Below are positions 48,194 to 55,895 of a stretch of DNA of 64,000 nucleotides, piece by piece; the first letter of the stretch is position 1; each line of letters opens with the position of its first letter. Origin of the DNA: SHZI01 sp040080965 (GTDB taxonomy: Bacteria; Pseudomonadota; Gammaproteobacteria; Steroidobacterales; GCA-2729495); contig JBEBHH010000013.1 of assembly GCA_040080965.1 (NCBI GenBank), positions 1-64,000 on the forward strand. Direction: 5' to 3'. Under the pieces are notes generated by a model. That model was not told the DNA's origin, did no database searches, and saw nothing but the letters and a program-made list of their open reading frames with translations. The position numbers and the translations under genes were made by a program.

Positions 48194-50563
48194 ATGCCGC
48201 ACGCCACCGTCATCCCACGACTGCTCCTGTCACTGGCCGTCGTGGTCACCACCGCCTGCGCCCCGGGCGCCCGGCAGGAAACCACGGTTGAAGTTCCGGC
48301 GCCGGACCCGGTGCTCGCCGCGGCGGCGCACGCGGACGGCACTCCCGATTACTGGCGGGACGTAAAGCCCGTGCTGGAACAGCGGTGCGTCGTCTGCCAC
48401 GCCTGCTTCGACGCTCCCTGCCAGCTCAATCTCAGCGCCTTCGAGGGCGTGGAGCGGGGCGCGAGCAAGGACGTGGTCTATACCTCCACGCGCCTCCGGG
48501 ATGCGCCTCCCACGCGCCTGTTCATCGACGCACCGTCGGCAGCGGGCTGGCGGGCCATGGGCTTCTACAGTGTGCTGGACGATTCGCCCCCCACCGCGCC
48601 GGCCGCGGCCCGCCAGGGCCTGATGCTTGAGCTGCTGACCCAGAAGCGGGCGCACCCGCAGGCCGCGGCGATGCCCCTTGGCAAGGACTACGACGTGGCA
48701 ATCGACCGCAAGCAGCAATGCCCGGCGCCGGACGAGTACGCGCGCTTCGCAAAGCGTTTCCCGCAGTGGGGCATGCCCTACGGCCTGCCTGGCCTCGCCG
48801 ATGCGGAATTTGCGACGCTCGCCGGCTGGCTCGCCCGCGGCGCCCCCTACCGGCAACCCGCGCCGCCCGCCCCGGCCGCGCTCGGCAAGGCGGCGGCCTG
48901 GGAAACCTTCCTCAACGGCCCGTCGCCCAAGGAGCGGCTGATGAGCCGCTACCTCTACGAGCACCTGTTCCTGGCCAGCTTCCATTTCGATGCGGGCCCG
49001 TCGAGGGAGTTCTTCCGCTTCGTCCGGTCGCGCACCCCGCCAGGCCAGCCGGTAGACGTGATTGCCACGCGCCGGCCGTTCGACGACCCCGGCGCCGGAC
49101 CGTTCTGGTACCGGCTCGAACCGGTCCACGCCACGATCGTGGCCAAGACCCACATGCCCTACCAGCTGGACCAGGCGCGGATGGACCGCTTCCGGGAGCT
49201 GTTCCTCGCGCCGGAGTACACCGTGGCCAGCCTGCCGGACTACAGCGCGGAGGTGGCGAGCAACCCCTTCATCTCGTTTGCGGCGCTGCCGGTCGAGTCA
49301 CGCTACCGCTTCATGCTGGATGACGCGGAGTACTTCATCCAGGGCTTCATGAAGGGCCCGGTCTGCCGGGGACAGGTGGCGGTAGACGTCATCGACGACC
49401 GCTTCTGGGTGGTGTTCACGGCGCCGGACAGCCCGGTGACCGAGGCGCTCCCGGCGCTGCTGGCCCTGGAGGGCGACCGGCTGCGCCTGCCCGCGGACAA
49501 CAAGTCCAGTGCGCTCGGGCTGCGGTCCTGGCGCCGGTACCGGGACGGCCAGATCGGCTACCTGAAGGTGAAGCAGCAGTTCCTCGAGAAGGAAGCCACC
49601 GGGATGAAGGTGGACCTGGGCATGATCTGGGATGGCGACGGGCGCAACACCAACGCGGCTCTCACCATCTTCCGCCATTCCGACAATGCCTCGGTGGTCC
49701 GCGGCCTCGTCGGCGATCCACCCAAGACCGCCTGGATCATCGGCTACTCCCTGTTCGAGCGGATCCACTACCTCCTCGTCGCGGGCTTCGACGTCTTCGG
49801 CACGGCAGGCCACCAGCTGAACACCCGCCTGTACATGGACTTCATGCGCATGGAGGGGGAATTCAATTTCATCGCCCTGCTGCCTGAGGCAAGCCGGCAG
49901 GCCGTCCGGGACTACTGGTACCGGGACGCGGACCAGTCCGTGCGGGAGTACGTGTACGGCAGCCGCATCGGCTTCGACCGGGAAACGGACATCCGCTACG
50001 CGACCACCGACCCGCGCCTGGAGCTGATGCAGATGCTGGCGAAGAAGCTCGCCCCGGTGCAGGACCGGCAGCATGACCTGCGGGCGGAGCCCGATCCGGC
50101 CTTGCAGGCGGAGCTTCAGCGCCTGGCCAGCCTGCGCGGCGGCGGCGTCACGCTGATGCCCGAGCTCGCGTTCCTCGCCGTCACGGACGGCGCCAGCGGC
50201 GCGGCCGACGACGCCGTCATCTATTCGCTCGCCCGGGACACGGCGCACACCAACGTCGCCTCGCTGTTCCGCGAGGAGAAGCGCCTGGTGCCGGCCGAGG
50301 ACGCCCTGTTCGTCGGGCGGGGCTTCGTCGGCGCCTACCCCAACGCCTTCTTCCGCGTGGCCCGCGCCGAGCTGCCCGGCTTCACGTCGGCAGTGGCCAG
50401 CCTGCGCACGGAAGCGGACTACCGGGCGCTCGTGGGCCGCTTCGGCGTGGACCGGGTCAGTCCCCTCTTCTGGCAGCACAGCGATGCCATGGCGCGAGCC
50501 TACGCACGGCTCGAACCGCTGGCGTCGGGTGTCTTCGACTACGGCCGCCTCGAGAACCGCTGA
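48194..50563 (+). CDS. cti: Fatty-acid cis/trans isomerase
   Basis: A 789-residue periplasmic cytochrome-c-type enzyme that converts cis-unsaturated fatty acids in phospholipids to trans, a fast response to solvents and heat. The haem-binding CxxCH is at CVVCHAC near residue 65, after an N-terminal signal (LLLSLAVVVTTACAPG) whose TACA could be a lipobox. Length and overall pattern match Cti of Pseudomonas and Vibrio. The next gene begins 20 bases on. The plus-strand ATG at 48194 follows a GGAG about 8 bases upstream. Confidence 0.92.
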   Translation: MPHATVIPRLLLSLAVVVTTACAPGARQETTVEVPAPDPVLAAAAHADGTPDYWRDVKPVLEQRCVVCHACFDAPCQLNLSAFEGVERGASKDVVYTSTRLRDAPPTRLFIDAPSAAGWRAMGFYSVLDDSPPTAPAAARQGLMLELLTQKRAHPQAAAMPLGKDYDVAIDRKQQCPAPDEYARFAKRFPQWGMPYGLPGLADAEFATLAGWLARGAPYRQPAPPAPAALGKAAAWETFLNGPSPKERLMSRYLYEHLFLASFHFDAGPSREFFRFVRSRTPPGQPVDVIATRRPFDDPGAGPFWYRLEPVHATIVAKTHMPYQLDQARMDRFRELFLAPEYTVASLPDYSAEVASNPFISFAALPVESRYRFMLDDAEYFIQGFMKGPVCRGQVAVDVIDDRFWVVFTAPDSPVTEALPALLALEGDRLRLPADNKSSALGLRSWRRYRDGQIGYLKVKQQFLEKEATGMKVDLGMIWDGDGRNTNAALTIFRHSDNASVVRGLVGDPPKTAWIIGYSLFERIHYLLVAGFDVFGTAGHQLNTRLYMDFMRMEGEFNFIALLPEASRQAVRDYWYRDADQSVREYVYGSRIGFDRETDIRYATTDPRLELMQMLAKKLAPVQDRQHDLRAEPDPALQAELQRLASLRGGGVTLMPELAFLAVTDGASGAADDAVIYSLARDTAHTNVASLFREEKRLVPAEDALFVGRGFVGAYPNAFFRVARAELPGFTSAVASLRTEADYRALVGRFGVDRVSPLFWQHSDAMARAYARLEPLASGVFDYGRLENR

Positions 50564-50583
50564 GACCCGGGAACCGGCACACC

Positions 50584-51594
50584 ATGGAAATCGACATCAT
50601 CCTGAACGAGTTCGCCTCGCCCGCGGAGGCGGCGGAGCTCGGCCTGATGGCGGAGCGCTACGGCATGCGCGGCGTCTGGGCCAGCAACTACGGCTGGTCC
50701 CGGGATCCGTTCTTCACGCTGTCGCTGCTAGCCCACCAGTCGTCCCGCATCCGCCTGGGCCCCATGGCCATCAGCCCGGCGGAGCTGCACCCGCTGAAAA
50801 TGGCGAACCTGCTCTTTTCCCTCAACGAACTGAGCAAGGGCCGCGCCATGATCATGGTCGGCGGCGGCGGCGCGGTGCTGCAGTCCATCGGCAAGAAGCG
50901 GGAACGCATGATCCGGGGCGCCCGGGAGTGCCTGCAGATCCTTAAGGGCGCGTCGCCCGACAAGCTGATGAACTACAACGGCGAAATCTACAAGGTCTGG
51001 GGCTACCAGCCGAAGTGGTACACGGACAAGCCGCCGCTGGTCTACTTCGGCTCGAATCATCCCCAGAGCCGCAAGCTGTCTGCCGAGCTGGCCGACGGCC
51101 TGATCACCAGCGACTTCGTGCCGTCCAAGATGCGGGAGTTCATCGCGAGCGCCCGGGAGGATCTCCGGACCGCGGGCCGTTCGCCAGCGGAGTTCCGGTT
51201 CAGCAACTTCTGGGCCTGGCACATCAAGGAGGACGCCGCCGCTTCCATGGCGGAGGCGCGGCGGGAACTCATGCTGCGGGGCTGGCTGGTGGACCAGTAC
51301 TTCGCGCCGTTCCTCGACCCCGACGAACTCAGGCTGATGCGGGCCCACGAGAAGGACTTCCTCAACGCCTTCCTGCGCGGCAGCCCCGTGATCGAGAACG
51401 TGCCGGACGGGCTCGTCACCAAGATGATCAGCAACATCTCCTTCGCCGGCGGCCTCGACCGGATCGAGCCGGCCATCGAGACCCTCAGGGACTTTGCGGC
51501 AGCCGGGCTTACCGAGATTGCGCTCCGCGTGCACGACCAGCCGGCCGACGCCATACGGCTGATCGGCGAGCGGGTGCTGCCCGCGCTGCGCTAG
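50584..51594 (+). CDS. LLM-class flavin-dependent oxidoreductase
   Basis: A 336-residue TIM-barrel enzyme of the luciferase-like monooxygenase class, using FMN or F420. Visible features are the N-terminal strand MEIDIILNEF, the barrel segments LAHQSSRIRLGPMAISPAEL and AMIMVGGGGAVLQSIGKKRE, and GLTEIALRVHD near the C-terminus. Its sequence is nearer the F420-linked type than the alkanal type, but the cofactor cannot be fixed by eye. It lies between cti and a thioesterase gene, 10 bases before the latter, so the two may act on one acyl compound. Start ATG at 50584. Confidence 0.87.
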   Translation: MEIDIILNEFASPAEAAELGLMAERYGMRGVWASNYGWSRDPFFTLSLLAHQSSRIRLGPMAISPAELHPLKMANLLFSLNELSKGRAMIMVGGGGAVLQSIGKKRERMIRGARECLQILKGASPDKLMNYNGEIYKVWGYQPKWYTDKPPLVYFGSNHPQSRKLSAELADGLITSDFVPSKMREFIASAREDLRTAGRSPAEFRFSNFWAWHIKEDAAASMAEARRELMLRGWLVDQYFAPFLDPDELRLMRAHEKDFLNAFLRGSPVIENVPDGLVTKMISNISFAGGLDRIEPAIETLRDFAAAGLTEIALRVHDQPADAIRLIGERVLPALR

Positions 51595-51604
51595 GATCAG
51601 GCCT

Positions 51605-51967
51605 ATGGACCACCATAAGCTCGTCCTCCCCGGGCACATCAATCACTACGGATTCCTGTTCGGCGGCTACCTGCTGCAGTGGCTGGACGAGTTCGCCTAC
51701 ATCACCGCAACGGTGGAGTTTCCCGGCCTGCGGTTCGTCACCGTGGCCATGGAGGACGTACAGTTCAAACGCGGCATCAGTACGGGGGAGGTCCTGCGTT
51801 TCGTGGTGGACCGGGTCGGCACCGGCCGGACCTCCGTGCGCTACCGGGTGCGGGCTCACGGGCTGGTGCTGCAACCCGATCCCGCGACGATCCTCTTCGA
51901 AACGACGGTCACGTTCGTCAACGTGGATGCAGACGGCCGGAAGCTGCCGCTGCCGGTCCTGGCCTGA
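51605..51967 (+). CDS. Hotdog-fold acyl-CoA thioesterase
   Basis: A 120-residue single-hotdog enzyme of the YciA/cytosolic acyl-CoA thioesterase type. The signature GHINHYGFLFGGYLLQWLDE at the N-terminus has the catalytic Asn/Asp region, followed by VAMEDVQFKRGISTGEVL. It should hydrolyse medium- or long-chain acyl-CoA in the cytosol. The ATG at 51605 has AGGA about 8 bases upstream and is 10 bases after the LLM gene. The CarS-like gene follows 37 bases later on the same strand. Confidence 0.88.
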   Translation: MDHHKLVLPGHINHYGFLFGGYLLQWLDEFAYITATVEFPGLRFVTVAMEDVQFKRGISTGEVLRFVVDRVGTGRTSVRYRVRAHGLVLQPDPATILFETTVTFVNVDADGRKLPLPVLA

Positions 51968-52004
51968 GCCGCCGCGGGATGCACCGGCCTTGACGTTTCC
52001 GGGG

Positions 52005-52466
52005 ATGGCCGAGGCCGCGGTGGCACTGCTCCTGATCTGCGCCGCCAACACCGCGGCCTGGGCGGCCGGCCGGCTCCTCGGCGCGCGCTGGTCGGCACCG
52101 CTGGATTTCGGAGTGGTACTGAAGGACGGGCAACGCCTGTTTGGCAGCCACAAGACGTGGCGGGGTGTTGCGGCCGGAAGTGCGGCGTCCGGCCTGCTGG
52201 CAGCCGCACTCGGTCCCGGCTTCATGCTTGGCGCCGCCGTCGGCGCCACGTCCATGGCCGGGGATGCCCTGTCGAGCACCATCAAGCGGCGGCTTCGCCG
52301 GGAACCCGGGACCGAAGTCCCCGGCCTCGACCAGGTGCCGGAGGCCATGCTGCCGCTGGCGGTCTTCGGCGAGGCGCTGGGCCTCGGGTTCCTGGGGATG
52401 GTGGGCGTGACGATCGCGTTCACGCTGCTGGACGTGGCGGCAACCGGATTCCGGCAGCGCCGCTAG
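52005..52466 (+). CDS. CarS-like CDP-alcohol/CDP-archaeol synthase family protein
   Basis: A 153-residue membrane protein with about four helices and the conserved cytosolic stretch LDFGVVLKDGQRLFGSHKTW plus GDALSSTIKRRL and VPGLDQVPEAMLP, as in the CarS family (CTP:2,3-diacyl- or dialkyl-glycerol phosphate cytidylyltransferase). In bacteria such genes are common but rarely studied; archaeal CarS makes CDP-archaeol. The ATG at 52005 gives MAEAAVALLLICAAN; TTG at 51990 would add 5 residues. Its stop shares the CTAG palindrome with the convergent ABC gene. Confidence 0.78.
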   Translation: MAEAAVALLLICAANTAAWAAGRLLGARWSAPLDFGVVLKDGQRLFGSHKTWRGVAAGSAASGLLAAALGPGFMLGAAVGATSMAGDALSSTIKRRLRREPGTEVPGLDQVPEAMLPLAVFGEALGLGFLGMVGVTIAFTLLDVAATGFRQRR

Positions 52467-53782
52467 CGCCGCGCCATGCCGACCAGGGTCTCCAGCAGGA
52501 TCCCCAGTGACGCGGCAAACTCGGTGAAGCGCTGCTCGTCCTTCTCGTCGAAGGGCTGGCCATCGCGCCGGTTCAGCAACTGGGTGACCGCGAAGACATC
52601 GCCGCGGGTGTCGTGCAGCGGCAGGCAGAGCACCGAACGCGTGCGGAAGTTCGTGGCCCGGTCCACCTCCGGGTTGAAGCGCGGGTCGGCGTAGGCGTCG
52701 GCGACACGCACCGTCCTGCCCGTGACGGCGGCGGCGCCCGCAATGCCGCTCGCGAGCGGTATCCGGATGACGCCCGCCTGCGGCGCATCCTGGGCCACCT
52801 GCAGGACGAGCTGCTGCTTCTCGCGGTCCACGAGGAAGAGGGACGCGCGCTCCGCGTCCAGCAGGTCGCCGACCCGCCGCGTGAACACCCGCAGGGACTG
52901 CTCGAGCATGCTCCGGTAGGCCTCGTCCTCGGCGCGGCCCATTGCCTGCAGGAACCGCTGGGACTCCTGGGTCAGGTCCTGCAGCGTGCGGCGGAAGGTC
53001 GCCTCGTCCATGCCGGCAATCGAGTCCTCGAGGTTCTCCCGGTTCTTGCTCTCAGCCAGCGTGTGCATCAGCTGCTGGGTGCTGGCAATGACCGCGTCCG
53101 TGAACGTGGAGAGCCTGCCATCCTCCAGGTGCAGGATCCGGTCCGCGACGTCGAGGATGCGGTTGTCGTGGGTGACGAGGAGGATCGTGGTGCCCTGCTC
53201 CTTCGCCAGGACCTGCATGCGGTCCACGACTTCCCGGCCGGAGGCCCGGTCCAGCGACGCGGTGGGCTCGTCCGCCAGCAGCATGGCCGGCTCGCCCACC
53301 AGCGCGCGGGCGATGGCCACGCGCTGGCGCTGGCCACCGGACATCTGGTCGGGCTTCTTGTCGACGTGGGCACCAAGGCCCACCGCCTCCAGCATGGCGT
53401 TCGCCCGCCGGCGCAGCTCGGCCCGGCTGAAGCTGCCCGTGACGCGCAGCCCGAGTTCCACGTTCTGGGTGGCCGTCAGCGCAGCCAGCAGGTTGTGCTG
53501 CTGGAAGATGAAACCGACCCTCTTGCGCACCGCCTCCAGGTCGCTGCTCTTCGCCCCGCGGAGCTCCTGGCCGAGCACCTTCACGCTGCCCTCCTGGGCG
53601 GAGCGCAGCGCGCCGACGATGGTCAGCAGCGTGGTCTTCCCCGAGCCCGACGGCCCGGTGACGATCACGATCTCGCCGGCGGGAATGCTGGTGGTCACCT
53701 CGTTCAGGACCTGGCGGCGCAGCGGCCCCTTCCCGAACCAGTGGTTGAGGTTCTCGACGGCAATGGGCGGCGTCGTGCCCAT
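52463..53782 (-). CDS. DevA/MacB-type ABC ATPase fused to a C-terminal GAF domain
   Basis: A 439-residue protein. Residues 1-220 are an ABC ATPase of the lipoprotein/DevA class with Walker A GPSGSGKTTLL, signature MSGGQRQRVAIARAL, Walker B AMLLADEPTASLD and the H-loop THDNR. Residues 270-430 resemble a GAF domain with a helical lead-in (LDAERASLFLVDREKQQLVL, then LCLPLHDTRGDVFAVTQLL). Fusion of a GAF sensor to this ATPase is unusual. The ATG at 53782 overlaps the permease stop. Last gene of the exporter operon. The GAF ligand is unknown. Confidence 0.85.
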   Translation of the reverse strand: MGTTPPIAVENLNHWFGKGPLRRQVLNEVTTSIPAGEIVIVTGPSGSGKTTLLTIVGALRSAQEGSVKVLGQELRGAKSSDLEAVRKRVGFIFQQHNLLAALTATQNVELGLRVTGSFSRAELRRRANAMLEAVGLGAHVDKKPDQMSGGQRQRVAIARALVGEPAMLLADEPTASLDRASGREVVDRMQVLAKEQGTTILLVTHDNRILDVADRILHLEDGRLSTFTDAVIASTQQLMHTLAESKNRENLEDSIAGMDEATFRRTLQDLTQESQRFLQAMGRAEDEAYRSMLEQSLRVFTRRVGDLLDAERASLFLVDREKQQLVLQVAQDAPQAGVIRIPLASGIAGAAAVTGRTVRVADAYADPRFNPEVDRATNFRTRSVLCLPLHDTRGDVFAVTQLLNRRDGQPFDEKDEQRFTEFAASLGILLETLVGMARR

Positions 53783-54945
53783 CAGAAGACCTCGGCCGGA
53801 TCGAGCTTGCGCACCTTGCGCAGCGCGAGGAAGCCGGAGATCCCGCACATGACCAGGGTCAGCGCAAACACCACAAGCGCCCGGTCGGGAGTGATGTGCA
53901 GGGGCAGCCGCGTGGCGCCGGCCGCCACGCCGGAGAGCCAGGCCGCGATTGCAACGCCCGGGATGTAGCCCAGTACCGCCAGGATCACCGCTTCCTGCAG
54001 GACGATGCCGGACACGAACCGGTTCCTGTAGCCCATGGCCCGCAGCGTCGCGTACTCGTTGATGTGCTCCGAGACGTCAGCGAACAGGATCTGGTAGACG
54101 ATGATCGCGCCAACGACGAAGCCCATGATCGCGCCGAAGGCGAAGATGTAGCCGATGGGCGTGGCGCTGTTCCAGTAGGCCGTCTCGCGCGCAATGAAGT
54201 CGGACCTGGTAAGCACCAGCACGTCCTTCGGCAGGTACTCGCGCAGGCGGTCGCGCACGGCCAGCGGATCGGCCCCGTCCCGGAGGCGGATCAGGCCGAG
54301 ATGGATGTCGTCCCGGGAGCGCTCCGGAAACAGCCGGAGCCAGTTGTCGTCGCTGGTCAGGATCGTGGCGTCGATGCCGAACGACGGACCCACCTCGAAG
54401 AGGCCGGCGATCTTCACCTCCCGGTCATTGACCTCCGTGACGATCGGGCCCTCGGCGGCAAAGCGCTCGCCGACCGGGCCGAACTCCGGGCGCGAAGCGG
54501 CATCGAACAGCACCACGTCCTGCCCGGCCAGCAGCGGCCGGCCCGCGGCGAAGCCCGGCGTGTCGAGGATGTCGTCTTCCGGGTCGATGCCGATGGCATT
54601 TATGCCGCGCCGTTCGCTGGTCCAGGGGTTCTTCCACACGGCCGGGGAAATGTAGACGGGGCTGATCTCCGCAACCTCTTCCAGCCCGAGCGCCTGGTAG
54701 AGGCGGCGGATGGAGAACGGCGCGGGCCGCACGATGAACACGCTGTCGGGGCTGAACAGGGCGATGTCGTACCGGAAGCGCTCGTGGAAGCGCAGCGTGC
54801 TCTCGAACAGCGCCGAGCGGAACCCGAGCTGCATCATGATGAGCAGCACGGCGAAGGCAATCCCGGCCACGGCCACGGCCAGCCGCAGCGGCAGGTGCCG
54901 CAGCTGGCGCCAGCCTAGGGGAGCTGACGGAAGGTTCTTCAGCAT
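53782..54945 (-). CDS. DevC-type ABC transporter permease
   Basis: A 387-residue FtsX-like permease with four membrane helices: one near residue 20-45, then a large periplasmic domain of about 230 residues, then three helices from residue 270 on (IFAFGAIMGFVVGAIIVYQI and so on). It matches DevC, which works with DevA and DevB to export glycolipids or other substrates through TolC. The ATG at 54945 is 4 bases after the HlyD-like gene. Its stop overlaps the ATPase start (ATGA). Confidence 0.88.
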   Translation of the reverse strand: MLKNLPSAPLGWRQLRHLPLRLAVAVAGIAFAVLLIMMQLGFRSALFESTLRFHERFRYDIALFSPDSVFIVRPAPFSIRRLYQALGLEEVAEISPVYISPAVWKNPWTSERRGINAIGIDPEDDILDTPGFAAGRPLLAGQDVVLFDAASRPEFGPVGERFAAEGPIVTEVNDREVKIAGLFEVGPSFGIDATILTSDDNWLRLFPERSRDDIHLGLIRLRDGADPLAVRDRLREYLPKDVLVLTRSDFIARETAYWNSATPIGYIFAFGAIMGFVVGAIIVYQILFADVSEHINEYATLRAMGYRNRFVSGIVLQEAVILAVLGYIPGVAIAAWLSGVAAGATRLPLHITPDRALVVFALTLVMCGISGFLALRKVRKLDPAEVF

Positions 54946-54949
54946 CGGG

Positions 54950-55873
54950 TCAGCGGCCGATCTCGACGTCGACCTGCAGGTTGGTGAGGTTGGCGGCGGC
55001 CCGGGAGTCGTCCAGCCGGACTTCGACCTCGACGATACGCGCGTCCTTGCGGGCCGCGGGATCGGTGCCGATCTCGTCCATCTTCTGCACTTTCGGGCGG
55101 ACCCGCTCCACCGTGCCGCTGATCGGGCCCGGCAGCGCGCCGCTCGTCACCCTGACCCGCATGCCCTTGCGCACATTCCGGATGTCGGTCTCGTAGACCT
55201 CGGCAATCGCGTACATGGTGGCGACGCGACCGAGCTCCAGGACGCCGTCGAGCCCGATGATCTCCCCGGGACGGGCGTGCACGTCCAGCACGCGCCCAGC
55301 AAACGGCGCCCGGATGAAGGAGCGCTCGATCTCGGCCTGGTGGCGGGAGAGCCGGGCCTGGGCGGACGCAATCGCCGACTCGGACACGCGCGCAGCAGCC
55401 CGGCGCGCGGCGCAGGAGGCCGCGCCCGCGTCGGCATCGCCCTTGGCCTTCTCGGTTTCCTCGCTGGAGGCCAGGCCCCGGCCCAGCAGCTCGGTCTTGC
55501 GCCGCGACTGGCGGCCGGACACGTCGGCAAGCACGCAGGCCTCGTCGGCCACGCTGACCGAGGCCAGGGCCTCCCGGCGCGCGGTTTCCAGGTCGGCGCG
55601 CGCCTCCGCCAGCCGCGCCTTCACGACCGCCCCGGTATCGATCTCGGCCAGGAGCTGCCCGGCCTTGACGTCGTCGCCGTAGTCCACGTGCAGCTTCAGC
55701 AGCGCAGCGCCCGAGACTGCGTCGGGCGTGGACGGCGCGCCGATGCGGACGATCCCGCCCAGCGGCTCGAGCCTGCCACGGGCCGCGACGCCTTGCGGCT
55801 CCCTGGTCGCGGCATCGCCCGGCGCAGCGAGCGCGACGAGCAAGGCCCCGATGACAACGCTCACAAATCGCAT
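54950..55873 (-). CDS. HlyD/DevB-family periplasmic adaptor
   Basis: A 307-residue membrane-fusion protein. A signal (VVIGALLVALAAPGDAA) precedes barrel-sandwich and lipoyl strands (RLEPLGGIVRIGAP, AGQLLAEIDTGAVVKARLAEA), a coiled-coil hairpin rich in Ala, Glu and Arg (about residues 85-180) and a beta-barrel part (MYAIAEVYETDIRNVRKGMR). It should link the DevC/DevA pair to an outer-membrane TolC, which is not encoded here. The ATG at 55873 lies 22 bases after the patatin gene stop. Confidence 0.87.
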   Translation of the reverse strand: MRFVSVVIGALLVALAAPGDAATREPQGVAARGRLEPLGGIVRIGAPSTPDAVSGAALLKLHVDYGDDVKAGQLLAEIDTGAVVKARLAEARADLETARREALASVSVADEACVLADVSGRQSRRKTELLGRGLASSEETEKAKGDADAGAASCAARRAAARVSESAIASAQARLSRHQAEIERSFIRAPFAGRVLDVHARPGEIIGLDGVLELGRVATMYAIAEVYETDIRNVRKGMRVRVTSGALPGPISGTVERVRPKVQKMDEIGTDPAARKDARIVEVEVRLDDSRAAANLTNLQVDVEIGR

Positions 55874-55895
55874 TCCGTCAGTCTCCCATCCTGGA

